A DNA stretch of 64,000 nucleotides from Microbulbifer pacificus (GTDB taxonomy: Bacteria; Pseudomonadota; Gammaproteobacteria; Pseudomonadales; Cellvibrionaceae), in contig NZ_CP137555.1 in assembly GCF_033723955.1 (NCBI RefSeq), positions 2,410,001-2,474,000 on the forward strand. Direction: 5' to 3'. Made by a program: the position numbers and the translations under genes. The notes under the pieces are model-generated. The model had not been told where the DNA came from and searched no databases. It was given only the letters and a program-made list of their open reading frames with translations. Of the stretch, positions 1-7,992 are shown in pieces (the first letter of the stretch is position 1; every line of letters starts with the position of its first letter).

Positions 1-1395
1 CCCGACGACTTTGATGCGACCGTAGTGGCCACCAAAAATGCCGCTGGTGAATGGGACGAAACCGTATTCCAGAATAAGGATGGCGTGTTTGAGCCCATGG
101 GTTGGACCAAGGAAAAAGACTGGATGTGGTACACCGACACCGTCGATGCGCCCACCAAAGGTCTGTACCGCTACAACGTGAAAACCGGTGAGAAGAAGCT
201 GGTTTACCGTCACCCGAAGGTGGATTACGACCGCATCTTCAACGATGACGACGGCAACCCCTGGGGTGCCCTGGTCAACTACGACTATCCGACCGTGGTC
301 TATATCGACGAAGACAACCACTACGCCAAGACTCACAAGCGCCTGCAGGGAACCTTCCCCAACAAGCACATCCAGATCCTCAACCGTACCAGTGACGGCA
401 ATGAGTGGGTGGTGCATGTGGGCGACGATCGTCACCCGGGTAGCTACTACGTTTACAACCAGTTCGACGGCGCGCTGAAGTTCCTCGCCAACCAGGCGGA
501 GTGGATCGACCCGGCCAAGGTACCAACGACCCACCCGGTGCGTTTTACCGCGCGCGATGGTCTGGAAATCAACGGTTACCTGACTCTGCCAATCAACAAA
601 GAAGCGAAGAACCTGCCGCTGATCATCCTGCCGCACGGCGGCCCGCACGGCCCGCGTGACTACTGGGGTTACAACAAGGAGCGCATCATCTTTGCCAACG
701 CCGGTTACGCCGTGATGCACGTGAACTACCGCGGTTCCGGTGGTTACGGTCGCGAGTTCCTGTTCGATTGGTACGGACACTGGGGCATGGAAATGCAGGA
801 CGACCTGACCGATGCAACCAACTGGGCGATCAACGCCGGTATTGCCGACACGGACCGCATCTGTATCTACGGTGCTTCCTATGGCGGCTATGCGGCCATG
901 CAGGGCGTAACCAAAGAGCCGGACCTGTACCAGTGCGGTATCGGCTACGTCGGCGTGTACGACATGGCGATCTTCAGCACCCACGGTGATATCCGCCTGC
1001 GCAAAGCCGGCCGCAAGTACCTGGCTGCTGCCACCGGTACCGATCCGGAAGTACACCGTCAGCGCTCTCCGTCCCGTAATGCCGAGCGCATTACCGCACC
1101 GGTATTCTTGGTACAGGGCGCCCGCGACGTACGTGTGCCCATCGAGCACTACTGGGCCATGCGCGATGCGCTGGTGAAGCAGAACCACCCGCTGGAAACT
1201 TTGGTAGCCCCGCGCGCTTTTCACGGTGCCCGTGAAAAAACCAGCCAGCTGGAAATCTACTGCCGCATGATCAACTTCTTTGATCGCCACATCGGGGACG
1301 GCAAGCCTACAGATGCACCGGCCAACGACTGTGTGCCGGAAGACGGCCCGGGGCTACTGGAGTACCACTACTACGAGGAGGCCAAGCGTGGTTAA
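1..1395 (+). CDS. S9 family (prolyl oligopeptidase) peptidase, 5' end missing
   Basis: This is the C-terminal part of a serine peptidase of family S9; the reading frame is open from base 1, so the true start lies upstream of the window. The visible part has the end of a beta-propeller followed by an alpha/beta-hydrolase domain. The catalytic serine is in GASYGGY (codon 877-879), the aspartate in GARDVRV (codon 1126-1128) and the histidine in RAFHGAREK (codon 1222-1224), in the usual order for S9. The family cleaves oligopeptides, often in the periplasm, but the N-terminus that would show a signal peptide is absent. The stop overlaps the start of the next gene by eight bases, so the two are probably translated together. 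The exact S9 subfamily cannot be settled from this fragment. Confidence 0.93.
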   Translation, partial: PDDFDATVVATKNAAGEWDETVFQNKDGVFEPMGWTKEKDWMWYTDTVDAPTKGLYRYNVKTGEKKLVYRHPKVDYDRIFNDDDGNPWGALVNYDYPTVVYIDEDNHYAKTHKRLQGTFPNKHIQILNRTSDGNEWVVHVGDDRHPGSYYVYNQFDGALKFLANQAEWIDPAKVPTTHPVRFTARDGLEINGYLTLPINKEAKNLPLIILPHGGPHGPRDYWGYNKERIIFANAGYAVMHVNYRGSGGYGREFLFDWYGHWGMEMQDDLTDATNWAINAGIADTDRICIYGASYGGYAAMQGVTKEPDLYQCGIGYVGVYDMAIFSTHGDIRLRKAGRKYLAAATGTDPEVHRQRSPSRNAERITAPVFLVQGARDVRVPIEHYWAMRDALVKQNHPLETLVAPRAFHGAREKTSQLEIYCRMINFFDRHIGDGKPTDAPANDCVPEDGPGLLEYHYYEEAKRG

Positions 1396-1897
1396 GTCTG
1401 TATTTACTGCCATTACCTTGCTGGCCTCCAGCCAGGCGTTCTGCCTGGACTGGGAGCGCCCGGACTGCTCCAAATACGCGGACTTCGGTGAATGTCGCAA
1501 CGCGGAGAGCAACAACTACCGACTGCAGAAACAGCAGGAATTTCGCGAGAAAGGCCTGTCGTTCTGGTACTACGAACGCCCGGATTATTCCGACAACAAA
1601 AAAGTCGAGCAGGCTCTGGAAGACAAGGTCGAAGGGGCGCTGTTCTTCTCTTTCACGGTGAAGCGCGACGGCAGCGTTGCCGATGTTGCGCTGAAAAGCA
1701 AAACCAGTGATGAGGTTGCGGTGTTCGCCGAGCCGATTCTGGCCGCGATCAAAAACTGGCAGTTCGTGCCGTCTGAAAAAGACTGGCAGGATCAGGAATG
1801 GCGCTACCAGTTCTTCTTCAAGCAGGAAGACTGTGATGCCGAAGCCAGTGATACCGAAGCTTGCGCAGCAGAAGAAAAAGCCGCGTCAGCGGAGTGA
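1388..1897 (+). CDS. Small secreted protein with TonB C-terminal-like domain
   Basis: The product is 169 residues from a GTG start preceded by GAGGAGG (1374-1380) at good spacing. A hydrophobic signal peptide (about residues 1-20) is followed by a Cys-containing stretch and then a segment around residues 75-135 with the alternating pattern and WQFVP motif of the TonB C-terminal fold (FSFTVKRDGSVADVALKS). There is no membrane anchor or proline-rich spacer of a true TonB, so it is more likely a stand-alone periplasmic TonB_C-like protein than an energy transducer. It overlaps the upstream peptidase gene, which suggests shared function or stoichiometry. The C-terminus is acidic and Ala/Glu-rich. 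Function unknown. Confidence 0.8.
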   Translation: MVKSVFTAITLLASSQAFCLDWERPDCSKYADFGECRNAESNNYRLQKQQEFREKGLSFWYYERPDYSDNKKVEQALEDKVEGALFFSFTVKRDGSVADVALKSKTSDEVAVFAEPILAAIKNWQFVPSEKDWQDQEWRYQFFFKQEDCDAEASDTEACAAEEKAASAE

Positions 1898-1953
1898 AGC
1901 AGTTACTCTCTTGATCGAGTAAACCAGCGGTGAATAACCGCATCCCCCCAGTA

Positions 1954-1984
1954 AGGCCCGGACTCCTGTCCGGGCCTTTTTGTT
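1954..1984 (+). terminator. Rho-independent terminator after the peptidase operon
   Basis: A perfect 10-bp stem (1954-1963 with 1968-1977) and a four-base loop are followed by TTTTGTTT on the plus strand. Confidence 0.9.
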
Positions 1985-2017
1985 TGTGCGGGTGGTCGGG
2001 GCAATACCCGCACGGAA

Positions 2018-3199
2018 TTAATTTCTATTGGGCCAGCGCAGTGTGGCGCGGGTGCCGCCGAATTTGGGTGACTGATCCAGGCGCAGCTCGCCCTCGTGCC
2101 ACATCATCACTTTTTTGACGATGTACAACCCGAGACCGTAGCCCTGCTCGTCTGTGGCCGAGCGGGTAAACGCATCGGTGAGTTCCAGCGCATCGCCACC
2201 GAGTCCGGGGCCGTTGTCTTCCACCGTGAAAACGCAGTGGTCCCTGTCAAATTCAAAGCGCAGGCTGACGCGGTCGCGGGCGTATTTGCCGGCATTCACC
2301 ACCAGGTTCTGGATGGCGATTGTGAGGGAATCCGGCTCCAGCCAGGCTTCGCCGTCGGGAAAATAGTAGGCAATTTCCAGTTGCGGGCACTGTATTTCCA
2401 GGTGAGCACCGAGCTCTTCGAAAAAGTCCTCCAGCGAAATGCATTTGCGCGCGAGGAACTGCTCGTGCACTTCCACACGGGAAAAATTCAGGTATTTTTC
2501 CACAAGCTGTTCGATATCGCGGGTGGCGCGGTTGATGACCTCGGTGCTTTGCGTATCGTGCCCGGCCAGCGCTTGCTGGAACTTGATGCGCGCCAGCGGC
2601 GTGCGGATTTCGTGGGCAATGGTGCGCGCAAGATCCTTATGCATCTCGAAATGACCGGTGACGATATTGGCCATGCGGCGAAAGGTTTCTGCCAGTGGGA
2701 AAATGGTGGAGCGGTGATTGAACTGTTCGGGAATCTGGAACGGTTTTTTGCTAAAACGGATCGCCTGGTTCTGCAGGCGGTTCAGGTCGCGAAACATGGG
2801 CCAGATCAACAACAGCAATACCACCAGCATCGCGCCAATAAACAGCATGCGCCACTGGGTGACGCTCTCCTCCGGCTGGTGGGGGAAGGGTCCGATTTCC
2901 AGCAAGTTGTCGCCATTACGGTGATAAAAAAGGATCTGCCCTTCGCCACTGTTGAGCCCCACCACTTCTCCGGCGGCCAGTCGCTGCTGCAGTGGCGCGG
3001 AAAAATGAATGGCATCGGTGGCGTAGCGTTGCGCGATGGGCGTATCGCCGCGCTCCAGTACTGCGGCCAACTGAGCCGCGCTGATGGTGTATTCGTGCGG
3101 AGCAGGCGAGTAGAGGTTGTAAAGTGCCGCTACCGAGGAGTAGACCACCACCAGTGCCAGCGCCAGCACACTGAGCAGCCGCAACATCTGCAGGCGCAT
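2018..3199 (-). CDS. RstB-like sensor histidine kinase
   Basis: This 393-residue inner-membrane kinase has two transmembrane segments (about 7-27 and 117-134) flanking a periplasmic sensor of roughly 90 residues. The HisKA H-box TIAHEIRTPL puts the phospho-accepting histidine at 196. The HATPase domain shows the N-box (N302), DNGPGL (328-333) and GYGLGL (353-358). It is the fourth and last gene of a minus-strand operon; its ATG overlaps the stop of the response regulator by one base (TGATG), so they are surely partners. The sensed signal cannot be read from the sequence; the operon partners (MipA, DUF3019) suggest envelope stress or a peptide/ion cue. The RstB assignment rests on size, architecture and the RstA-like box upstream of the operon. 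Confidence 0.93.
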   Translation of the reverse strand: MRLQMLRLLSVLALALVVVYSSVAALYNLYSPAPHEYTISAAQLAAVLERGDTPIAQRYATDAIHFSAPLQQRLAAGEVVGLNSGEGQILFYHRNGDNLLEIGPFPHQPEESVTQWRMLFIGAMLVVLLLLIWPMFRDLNRLQNQAIRFSKKPFQIPEQFNHRSTIFPLAETFRRMANIVTGHFEMHKDLARTIAHEIRTPLARIKFQQALAGHDTQSTEVINRATRDIEQLVEKYLNFSRVEVHEQFLARKCISLEDFFEELGAHLEIQCPQLEIAYYFPDGEAWLEPDSLTIAIQNLVVNAGKYARDRVSLRFEFDRDHCVFTVEDNGPGLGGDALELTDAFTRSATDEQGYGLGLYIVKKVMMWHEGELRLDQSPKFGGTRATLRWPNRN

Positions 3200-3942
3200 C
3201 AGTCGATTCCGCTGGTGGCGTTCAGCGAGTAACCGCGGCCACGAATGGAGTGGATGACAACGCCATCACCGACACCATAACAAACGGCATCGAGCTTTTT
3301 ACGCAGGCGACTGATGCGCACATCGATCACCCGGTCCTGGCCATCGAATTCGCGTCCGACCATCCTGCGGAACAGGTATTCGCGGCTCAACAGGCGCGTC
3401 GGTTGCTCGGCAAATATATGCAGCAGATCGAATTCTGTGGAAGTCAGTGGAAGTTCATTGTCGCGGACTTTCGCCTGGCGCGTGACCAGGTCGATGGTCA
3501 GCGGGCCAAAGCAAATACTGGGGTCCGCTGGTGGCAGCGTTCTGTGGGCGCGCAGGCTCGCTTCGATTTTTGCCCACAGCAGGTGGGGGTCGACCGGTTT
3601 TACCAGGTAATCGTTGGCACCCAGTCTCAGGCCGGTCACCTGGTCCTCCACCGAGCTGAGGGCGCTCAGGAAAATCAGCGGACAGTTTATCTGCCGGCGG
3701 AACTGATCCAGCAATTTGAAACCGCTCGCATCGGGCAGCACGACATCGGAAATGATCAGGTCGTAGTGGCGATGGTGAATGGCTTTCATGAAATCATTGC
3801 CATTCGCCGCATGGTAAACGCTGCATTGCCGCTCCACCAGGAACTGCAAAATCAGTGACGCCAGTTGCTGATCGTCTTCCAGCAGCAGAATCCGGTACTT
3901 AACTTCGGGGCCCCGGGCTTGATGTTGCAGCGACGAACTCAC
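3199..3942 (-). CDS. OmpR/RstA-like response regulator
   Basis: A 247-residue DNA-binding response regulator. The receiver domain has the acidic pair EDD (22-24), the phosphorylated Asp66 in ISDVVLP and Lys113 in YLVKPVD. The C-terminal half is a winged-helix Trans_reg_C domain containing LTSTEFDLL and VIDVRISRLRKKL. The GTG start overlaps the previous gene's stop by four bases (GTGA); about 14 residues precede the receiver fold, so a slightly later start cannot be excluded. It is co-transcribed with the kinase behind it and probably controls its own operon through the TGTAACA-type sites near 5223-5291. Confidence 0.95.
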   Translation of the reverse strand: MSSSLQHQARGPEVKYRILLLEDDQQLASLILQFLVERQCSVYHAANGNDFMKAIHHRHYDLIISDVVLPDASGFKLLDQFRRQINCPLIFLSALSSVEDQVTGLRLGANDYLVKPVDPHLLWAKIEASLRAHRTLPPADPSICFGPLTIDLVTRQAKVRDNELPLTSTEFDLLHIFAEQPTRLLSREYLFRRMVGREFDGQDRVIDVRISRLRKKLDAVCYGVGDGVVIHSIRGRGYSLNATSGID

Positions 3943-4328
3943 AATAGCCCCCAGCCGTAACGACGCCGGTGGCGTTTCGGCTGATAGTGGGCGATCTTTA
4001 GGGTTGCCGCGGCAACGTCCTCGCCCCTGGTATTGCCACCGGTACTGGCACTGGAGCTGGCAGAAACCTGAAAACGAATATCCCGGTCGCTATTGATATA
4101 CACCTCGAGATCGCGGATTCCACCGTGGAAGCAGCGAATCAGCCCCTTGCTATCGACGGAAAGGCAATAATGCCGTTCGTCGTCTGCTTCGAAATCAACA
4201 TTGACGGAAATGCTGCAGCGACTTTCGCTCTCGTCCACCGCACACACCGTTGGTGTCAGATGTAAATCCGCGGCCGCCGCCAGCCCGGGAAGCGCTGCCA
4301 GGAAAAATAAAAGGATCTGCGGTTTCAT
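3939..4328 (-). CDS. DUF3019 family secreted protein
   Basis: A 129-residue protein with a clear signal peptide (cleavage near AAA-ADL, about residue 20). The mature part has a beta-rich pattern with four cysteines (LTPTVCAVDESESRCSISV, HYCLSV, IRCFHGG), consistent with two disulphides in the periplasm. I assign it to DUF3019, a gammaproteobacterial family that occurs next to MipA/OmpV and OmpR-type two-component genes. It overlaps both neighbours by four bases (ATGA/GTGA), showing tight translational coupling. The C-terminal tail is very basic (QPKRHRRRYGWG). It may be an accessory to the sensor or to MipA, but the role is unknown. Confidence 0.8.
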   Translation of the reverse strand: MKPQILLFFLAALPGLAAAADLHLTPTVCAVDESESRCSISVNVDFEADDERHYCLSVDSKGLIRCFHGGIRDLEVYINSDRDIRFQVSASSSASTGGNTRGEDVAAATLKIAHYQPKRHRRRYGWGLL

Positions 4329-5170
4329 CGATTGCTACCAATGCGGTATTGCAAACCGGCGAACCAATCCAGTGTTTCGCGATTTTCTATAAACAGGGGG
4401 TTGCGGCCAGCGAGATCAAACTGGTTGTATCTCGCGGTCAGGCGCAAATCGAGGTACTTGCTCAGCGGGTAGCTAAAATGGATCCGCGCGTACTGGTCGA
4501 TGGCGTCGTCAGCGGGAAACAGTACGGCGTAGCGCCGGTGATAGATGCCCGCTTCCGCGGGGGTGAACTGGTAGTAATAACGTACCAGTTCCATATCTTT
4601 CTTGATCGCGCCGATTCCGAAACCGAATGCGCCGCCGGCCAATGAAAACTGTTTGTCGAAACTCAGATGGGTTTCGCTGCCGTGGTGCACGTCTGAGATG
4701 TCTTCCAGCCAGGAAAACGAGACATCAACAAACCTGGTAACCAGGGTGAAACTGGGGCCGCCGAGGACAGAATTTTTACGCTCGGTTTCCGCCACACCCG
4801 GCTCTTCCAGCTTGACGGCGAAATTGGACACGGCCGCGGTGGCTGCGGTGTCGTTGTCCAGGTTGTAGTAGAGCCCATCTTCATTGGGGCGGGCGATCAG
4901 GTCGAGGTAGAAATTCTTCTCTTCCAGCAGGCTGTAACCCAGTGTCAGGTTGCTGACAAAGAAGCGTTCGCCGTAATAACTGAACGAGGGCAGGAAATAG
5001 GTCTCGCCGTCCGGTTTGCCGACAATGGGGTTTTCCAGGAAACCGTAACCGCTAGCGATGCTGACTTCCCATTCGGAAACATCAACCTTGCCAATCTCGG
5101 TTGCCGGCGCGGTCTGGGCCCAGCTGGAAACCGGCAGTCCCAGCAGGATTATTAGGGTAATTCGAAACAT
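4325..5170 (-). CDS. MipA/OmpV family outer-membrane protein
   Basis: The product is 281 residues from ATG 5170; the frame extends to a TTG at 5185, but the ATG sits directly before the signal peptide (FRITLIILLGLPVSSWAQ). The mature chain is an outer-membrane beta-barrel of the MipA/OmpV type, with the family-typical GKPDGETYFLPSFSYYGERF region and a C-terminal aromatic-ending strand LQYRIG. In E. coli MipA is a scaffold interacting with MltA and PBP1B, while OmpV relatives are linked to osmotic and antimicrobial responses. It is the first gene of the mipA-DUF3019-regulator-kinase operon and the likely regulated output. Confidence 0.9.
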   Translation of the reverse strand: MFRITLIILLGLPVSSWAQTAPATEIGKVDVSEWEVSIASGYGFLENPIVGKPDGETYFLPSFSYYGERFFVSNLTLGYSLLEEKNFYLDLIARPNEDGLYYNLDNDTAATAAVSNFAVKLEEPGVAETERKNSVLGGPSFTLVTRFVDVSFSWLEDISDVHHGSETHLSFDKQFSLAGGAFGFGIGAIKKDMELVRYYYQFTPAEAGIYHRRYAVLFPADDAIDQYARIHFSYPLSKYLDLRLTARYNQFDLAGRNPLFIENRETLDWFAGLQYRIGSNR

Positions 5171-5222
5171 CGGGCGCGCGTACAATTATTGCTGTTTGTA
5201 TTTTGAGCGAATTGTACCAATT

Positions 5223-5291
5223 TGTAACACAGTCCCGTCGGGCACTCCAGTGACCTCCGGACATATTTGAAAAGCGTAACAAACTGTTACA
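5223..5291. promoter_or_regulatory. Candidate RstA-like operator upstream of the mipA operon
   Basis: Three copies of a TGTTACA/TGTAACA half-site occur within 70 bp: TGTAACA at 5223-5229 and a perfect palindrome GTAACA-AAC-TGTTAC at 5276-5290 extending to TGTTACA. E. coli RstA recognises a box ending in GTTACA, and the adjacent regulator is RstA-like. The sites lie about 55-120 bp upstream of the mipA ATG. Assignment to this regulator is inference. Confidence 0.55.
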
Positions 5292-5409
5292 AAGCGGCGC
5301 CCGACAGCGAAAGTGTCGAAATTTGTTTTTTAATACAGGTGAACATCCTGCTTTCTGGAGTTTTTGAACGATTGACCAATTTCGTTGCGCGCGTTTTCGC
5401 TGGGGGGAC

Positions 5410-7851
5410 TCAGTAGCTGCCGCCGGGATGGTGGCTCAGCGTTGAGAAAGACGAAGTGTCGCAGCCCTCGAAATAGGATCGCAACCATTCGGGCCAGACT
5501 GGCTCCATCATGCAGTCAAGCGCGCTGACGTTTTGTTGCCGTTGGTAGGCTTCCAGCAACCCGGCATAGGTACGATAGCGCTGCACAATCTTGCGCACAT
5601 AGTCGTAAGGCTCGCGGCCGCGCGCGTATCCATAGCGTGCTTTCGAGTAGTGTTTTTTTTCCGACAGCAGCAGCATCGCATTTTCCACATTACCGAACCA
5701 GACTTTCCGGTCCCATCCCTTCTCTTCCGCCAGGTCCTTGGCATCGTAGACATGCCCCAACCCGGCGTTGTAGGAGGCGAGGGTAAACCACATCATGTTT
5801 TCCGGGCTGATGTCCTTGTCCTCGAATTTGCGGTGTAGCCACTCCAGGTATTTCATCCCTGCACGCACACTGGTTTCCGGGTCGAACAGGTTTTTTTCCC
5901 CGATTTGTTTGCCGGTGTCCGGCATCACCTGCATCAGGCCGCGAGCGCCGACCCAGGACTTGGCCTTGGCGTTGAACGTACTCTCCTGAAACATCTGTGC
6001 CACGATCAGTCGCCAGTCAAAGTCATACTGTTTGGCATATTTCTTCACGAGATTGTCGTAGGGCGAAATCTCCCCTTTCTGGCTCAGGGCCTTGATCTCT
6101 TTGCGGGTTCGTTTGGGCTCGTCGAAATATTTGTGAAACAGGGTGTCGCGCAGTTTGGTGATCTCGGGGTCGCTGAAGAATTGGTTTACCGCCTGTAGAA
6201 GCTGCGGGTTGCTCTCCCGTACCATCCACGCATAGATGTTGTCTTCGACATGGAGGTCGAACAGATTGACGATGTCGTCGCGCCAGTGATGTTCCAGTCT
6301 TACCGTGACATCATCGGCGATGGTCAGGTCGTACTCTCCATCGGCTACACGATCGAGAATTTGCGGGATCGTCAGTTCCTCGGGAACCAGCTGGATATCT
6401 ATCTTCAATTCCCGTAGCTCGGGATGACTGTCGAGTAGCTCCATGAGCAGCTCGAATTGGCTGCTGGAGCGCAGCAGATGAATGGTTCTGCCATTCAGGT
6501 CTTCCAGTTTTTCAATCTTGTCACCGGGGCGACCGACCAGGGCTACGGTTTCTTTCATGTAGGCGGGGCCGAAGTCCATACCGGCCAGATCCCGGGCTTT
6601 GGTCGCGGTTATCAGGCTGGCCGCGATGTCGGCCTTGCCGTCGCGCACCATGCTAAAGATTTCCTTGTGCGTCGGTGCCACGATAATTTCCAGGCGCACA
6701 TCAAGTGACTTGGCAAATTTTTTCATAAGTTCATATTCGTAACCCATTATGCGGCCCTTCCACATGAAGTAAGTGCCGGGGTGGTTGCGCGTTACCGCGC
6801 GCAGGACACCGCGCTCCTTGATTTTGTCCAGGTCGCCGAGGTGGCGCATGTAGGGATTGGTGAGCTTGATCTTGCGGATGGCGTCGTTCAGGGCCTGTTG
6901 CAGTTGCGGGGAGTTTTTGCGCAGCCCTATCGCCAGTGGGTCCTCGCGCTCGAAGACGACATTTTTCTTGAGGTTGTCGCGAAATTGGCTGACGAGCGCG
7001 AAAATTTGCTCATCGATAATGGTGAAATCGATATGCCCCAGTGACACGTCCAGGGCAAGTTCGACATAATTTTTCTCCACAACCTTCAGGTCAATGCCGG
7101 GGTGCTGTTTGGCGAATTCTCGCCCGCGGGTTTCAAACACCGTGCCCTTGGTGACGGTCAGTGTCTTGCCCTTGAGCGCGTCGCCGACTTCCACTTCCGG
7201 TGTGTCTTTTTGGGAAATCAATGTGTCGTGGGTCTTGCCCATGGGATTGGAAAAATCGATAAGCGCGGCGCGCTCCGGGGTGGGAACCAGGTTGTTGGCG
7301 ATGATGTCCCCCTTGCCTTCGATCAGTAGCGGGATCAGCTGATCGAAGTTCTCCGCATAGAGCACTACGGGTTCGAGACCGAGGATTTCCGCTTTCTGTT
7401 TTGCCAGCTCGATTTCAATGTCCTGCTGGGTGGCGGCGCGGTGCAGTGAGTCCGTATTGGCGATATCGGCCAGTATGCGCAGCTTGCCGCGCTTTCTGAT
7501 CGCGTCCAGGTCACCTTTCTCGATGTAGTTGTTGTAGGCGCCGATGGGATACTCGCCGGTGGTGTCCGGCGCCCAGTCTGCTTCGGGGCGAAGCTCGTCG
7601 CTCGCCGCCGGACGACCCGCGTATTTTTGCTGGGGTTGTTGGTCGTCGCTCTCGTCGTTCGCGCTGGCGTTGTCGGTCGCAGAGCCCGTAGTTTCGGCTT
7701 GTTGCGAGGCTCCGGTGTCATCCCTCTGTGAAAGCTGCTCGATATGTTGATTCGGTGAAGATGGTTTGCCCGCCTCGCGCTCGCAGCCGCCAGCGAGCAG
7801 CTGGACACAGAGTAGGGTCAAGCAGGTAAACAGGCGCAGACCTGGCGGCAT
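5410..7851 (-). CDS. MltF-like lytic transglycosylase lipoprotein with two solute-binding domains
   Basis: An 813-residue lipoprotein (lipobox LAGGC near residue 24). ATG 7851 is chosen because GGGAGC precedes it; the frame extends upstream only to a TTG at 7890. After a low-complexity linker come two SBP_bac_3 domains, one at about 105-330 (starting near GDLDAIRKRGKLRI) and a second at about 335-575 (LGDLDKIKERGVLRAVTR). A C-terminal SLT domain (about 605-790) has the catalytic glutamate at 623 in QMFQESTFN, GARGLMQVMPDT and the ASYNAGLGHV motif. E. coli MltF has one binding domain before the same SLT fold, so this is an extended version. It should cleave peptidoglycan glycan strands in the periplasm, possibly gated by ligand binding. 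A monocistronic arrangement is likely. Confidence 0.9.
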   Translation of the reverse strand: MPPGLRLFTCLTLLCVQLLAGGCEREAGKPSSPNQHIEQLSQRDDTGASQQAETTGSATDNASANDESDDQQPQQKYAGRPAASDELRPEADWAPDTTGEYPIGAYNNYIEKGDLDAIRKRGKLRILADIANTDSLHRAATQQDIEIELAKQKAEILGLEPVVLYAENFDQLIPLLIEGKGDIIANNLVPTPERAALIDFSNPMGKTHDTLISQKDTPEVEVGDALKGKTLTVTKGTVFETRGREFAKQHPGIDLKVVEKNYVELALDVSLGHIDFTIIDEQIFALVSQFRDNLKKNVVFEREDPLAIGLRKNSPQLQQALNDAIRKIKLTNPYMRHLGDLDKIKERGVLRAVTRNHPGTYFMWKGRIMGYEYELMKKFAKSLDVRLEIIVAPTHKEIFSMVRDGKADIAASLITATKARDLAGMDFGPAYMKETVALVGRPGDKIEKLEDLNGRTIHLLRSSSQFELLMELLDSHPELRELKIDIQLVPEELTIPQILDRVADGEYDLTIADDVTVRLEHHWRDDIVNLFDLHVEDNIYAWMVRESNPQLLQAVNQFFSDPEITKLRDTLFHKYFDEPKRTRKEIKALSQKGEISPYDNLVKKYAKQYDFDWRLIVAQMFQESTFNAKAKSWVGARGLMQVMPDTGKQIGEKNLFDPETSVRAGMKYLEWLHRKFEDKDISPENMMWFTLASYNAGLGHVYDAKDLAEEKGWDRKVWFGNVENAMLLLSEKKHYSKARYGYARGREPYDYVRKIVQRYRTYAGLLEAYQRQQNVSALDCMMEPVWPEWLRSYFEGCDTSSFSTLSHHPGGSY

Positions 7852-7933
7852 ATGCGCTCCCAAACGGTTCGAATCGAGGTATACCTTCAAGTCTAGTCAC
7901 AGGTTCGGGTTTGCAGCCGCTTCAGGCGGAGAC

Positions 7934-7965
7934 GCAAAAAAAAGCCCGGCATGAAAGCCGGGCCT
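7934..7965 (-). terminator. Terminator downstream of thiI
   Basis: On the minus strand a 7-bp GC stem (7957-7963 with 7944-7950) is followed by a run of eight T residues. It lies just past the thiI stop. Confidence 0.85.
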
Positions 7966-7992
7966 GTTCTCGCGCTTTGGGGGCACAGCAAC

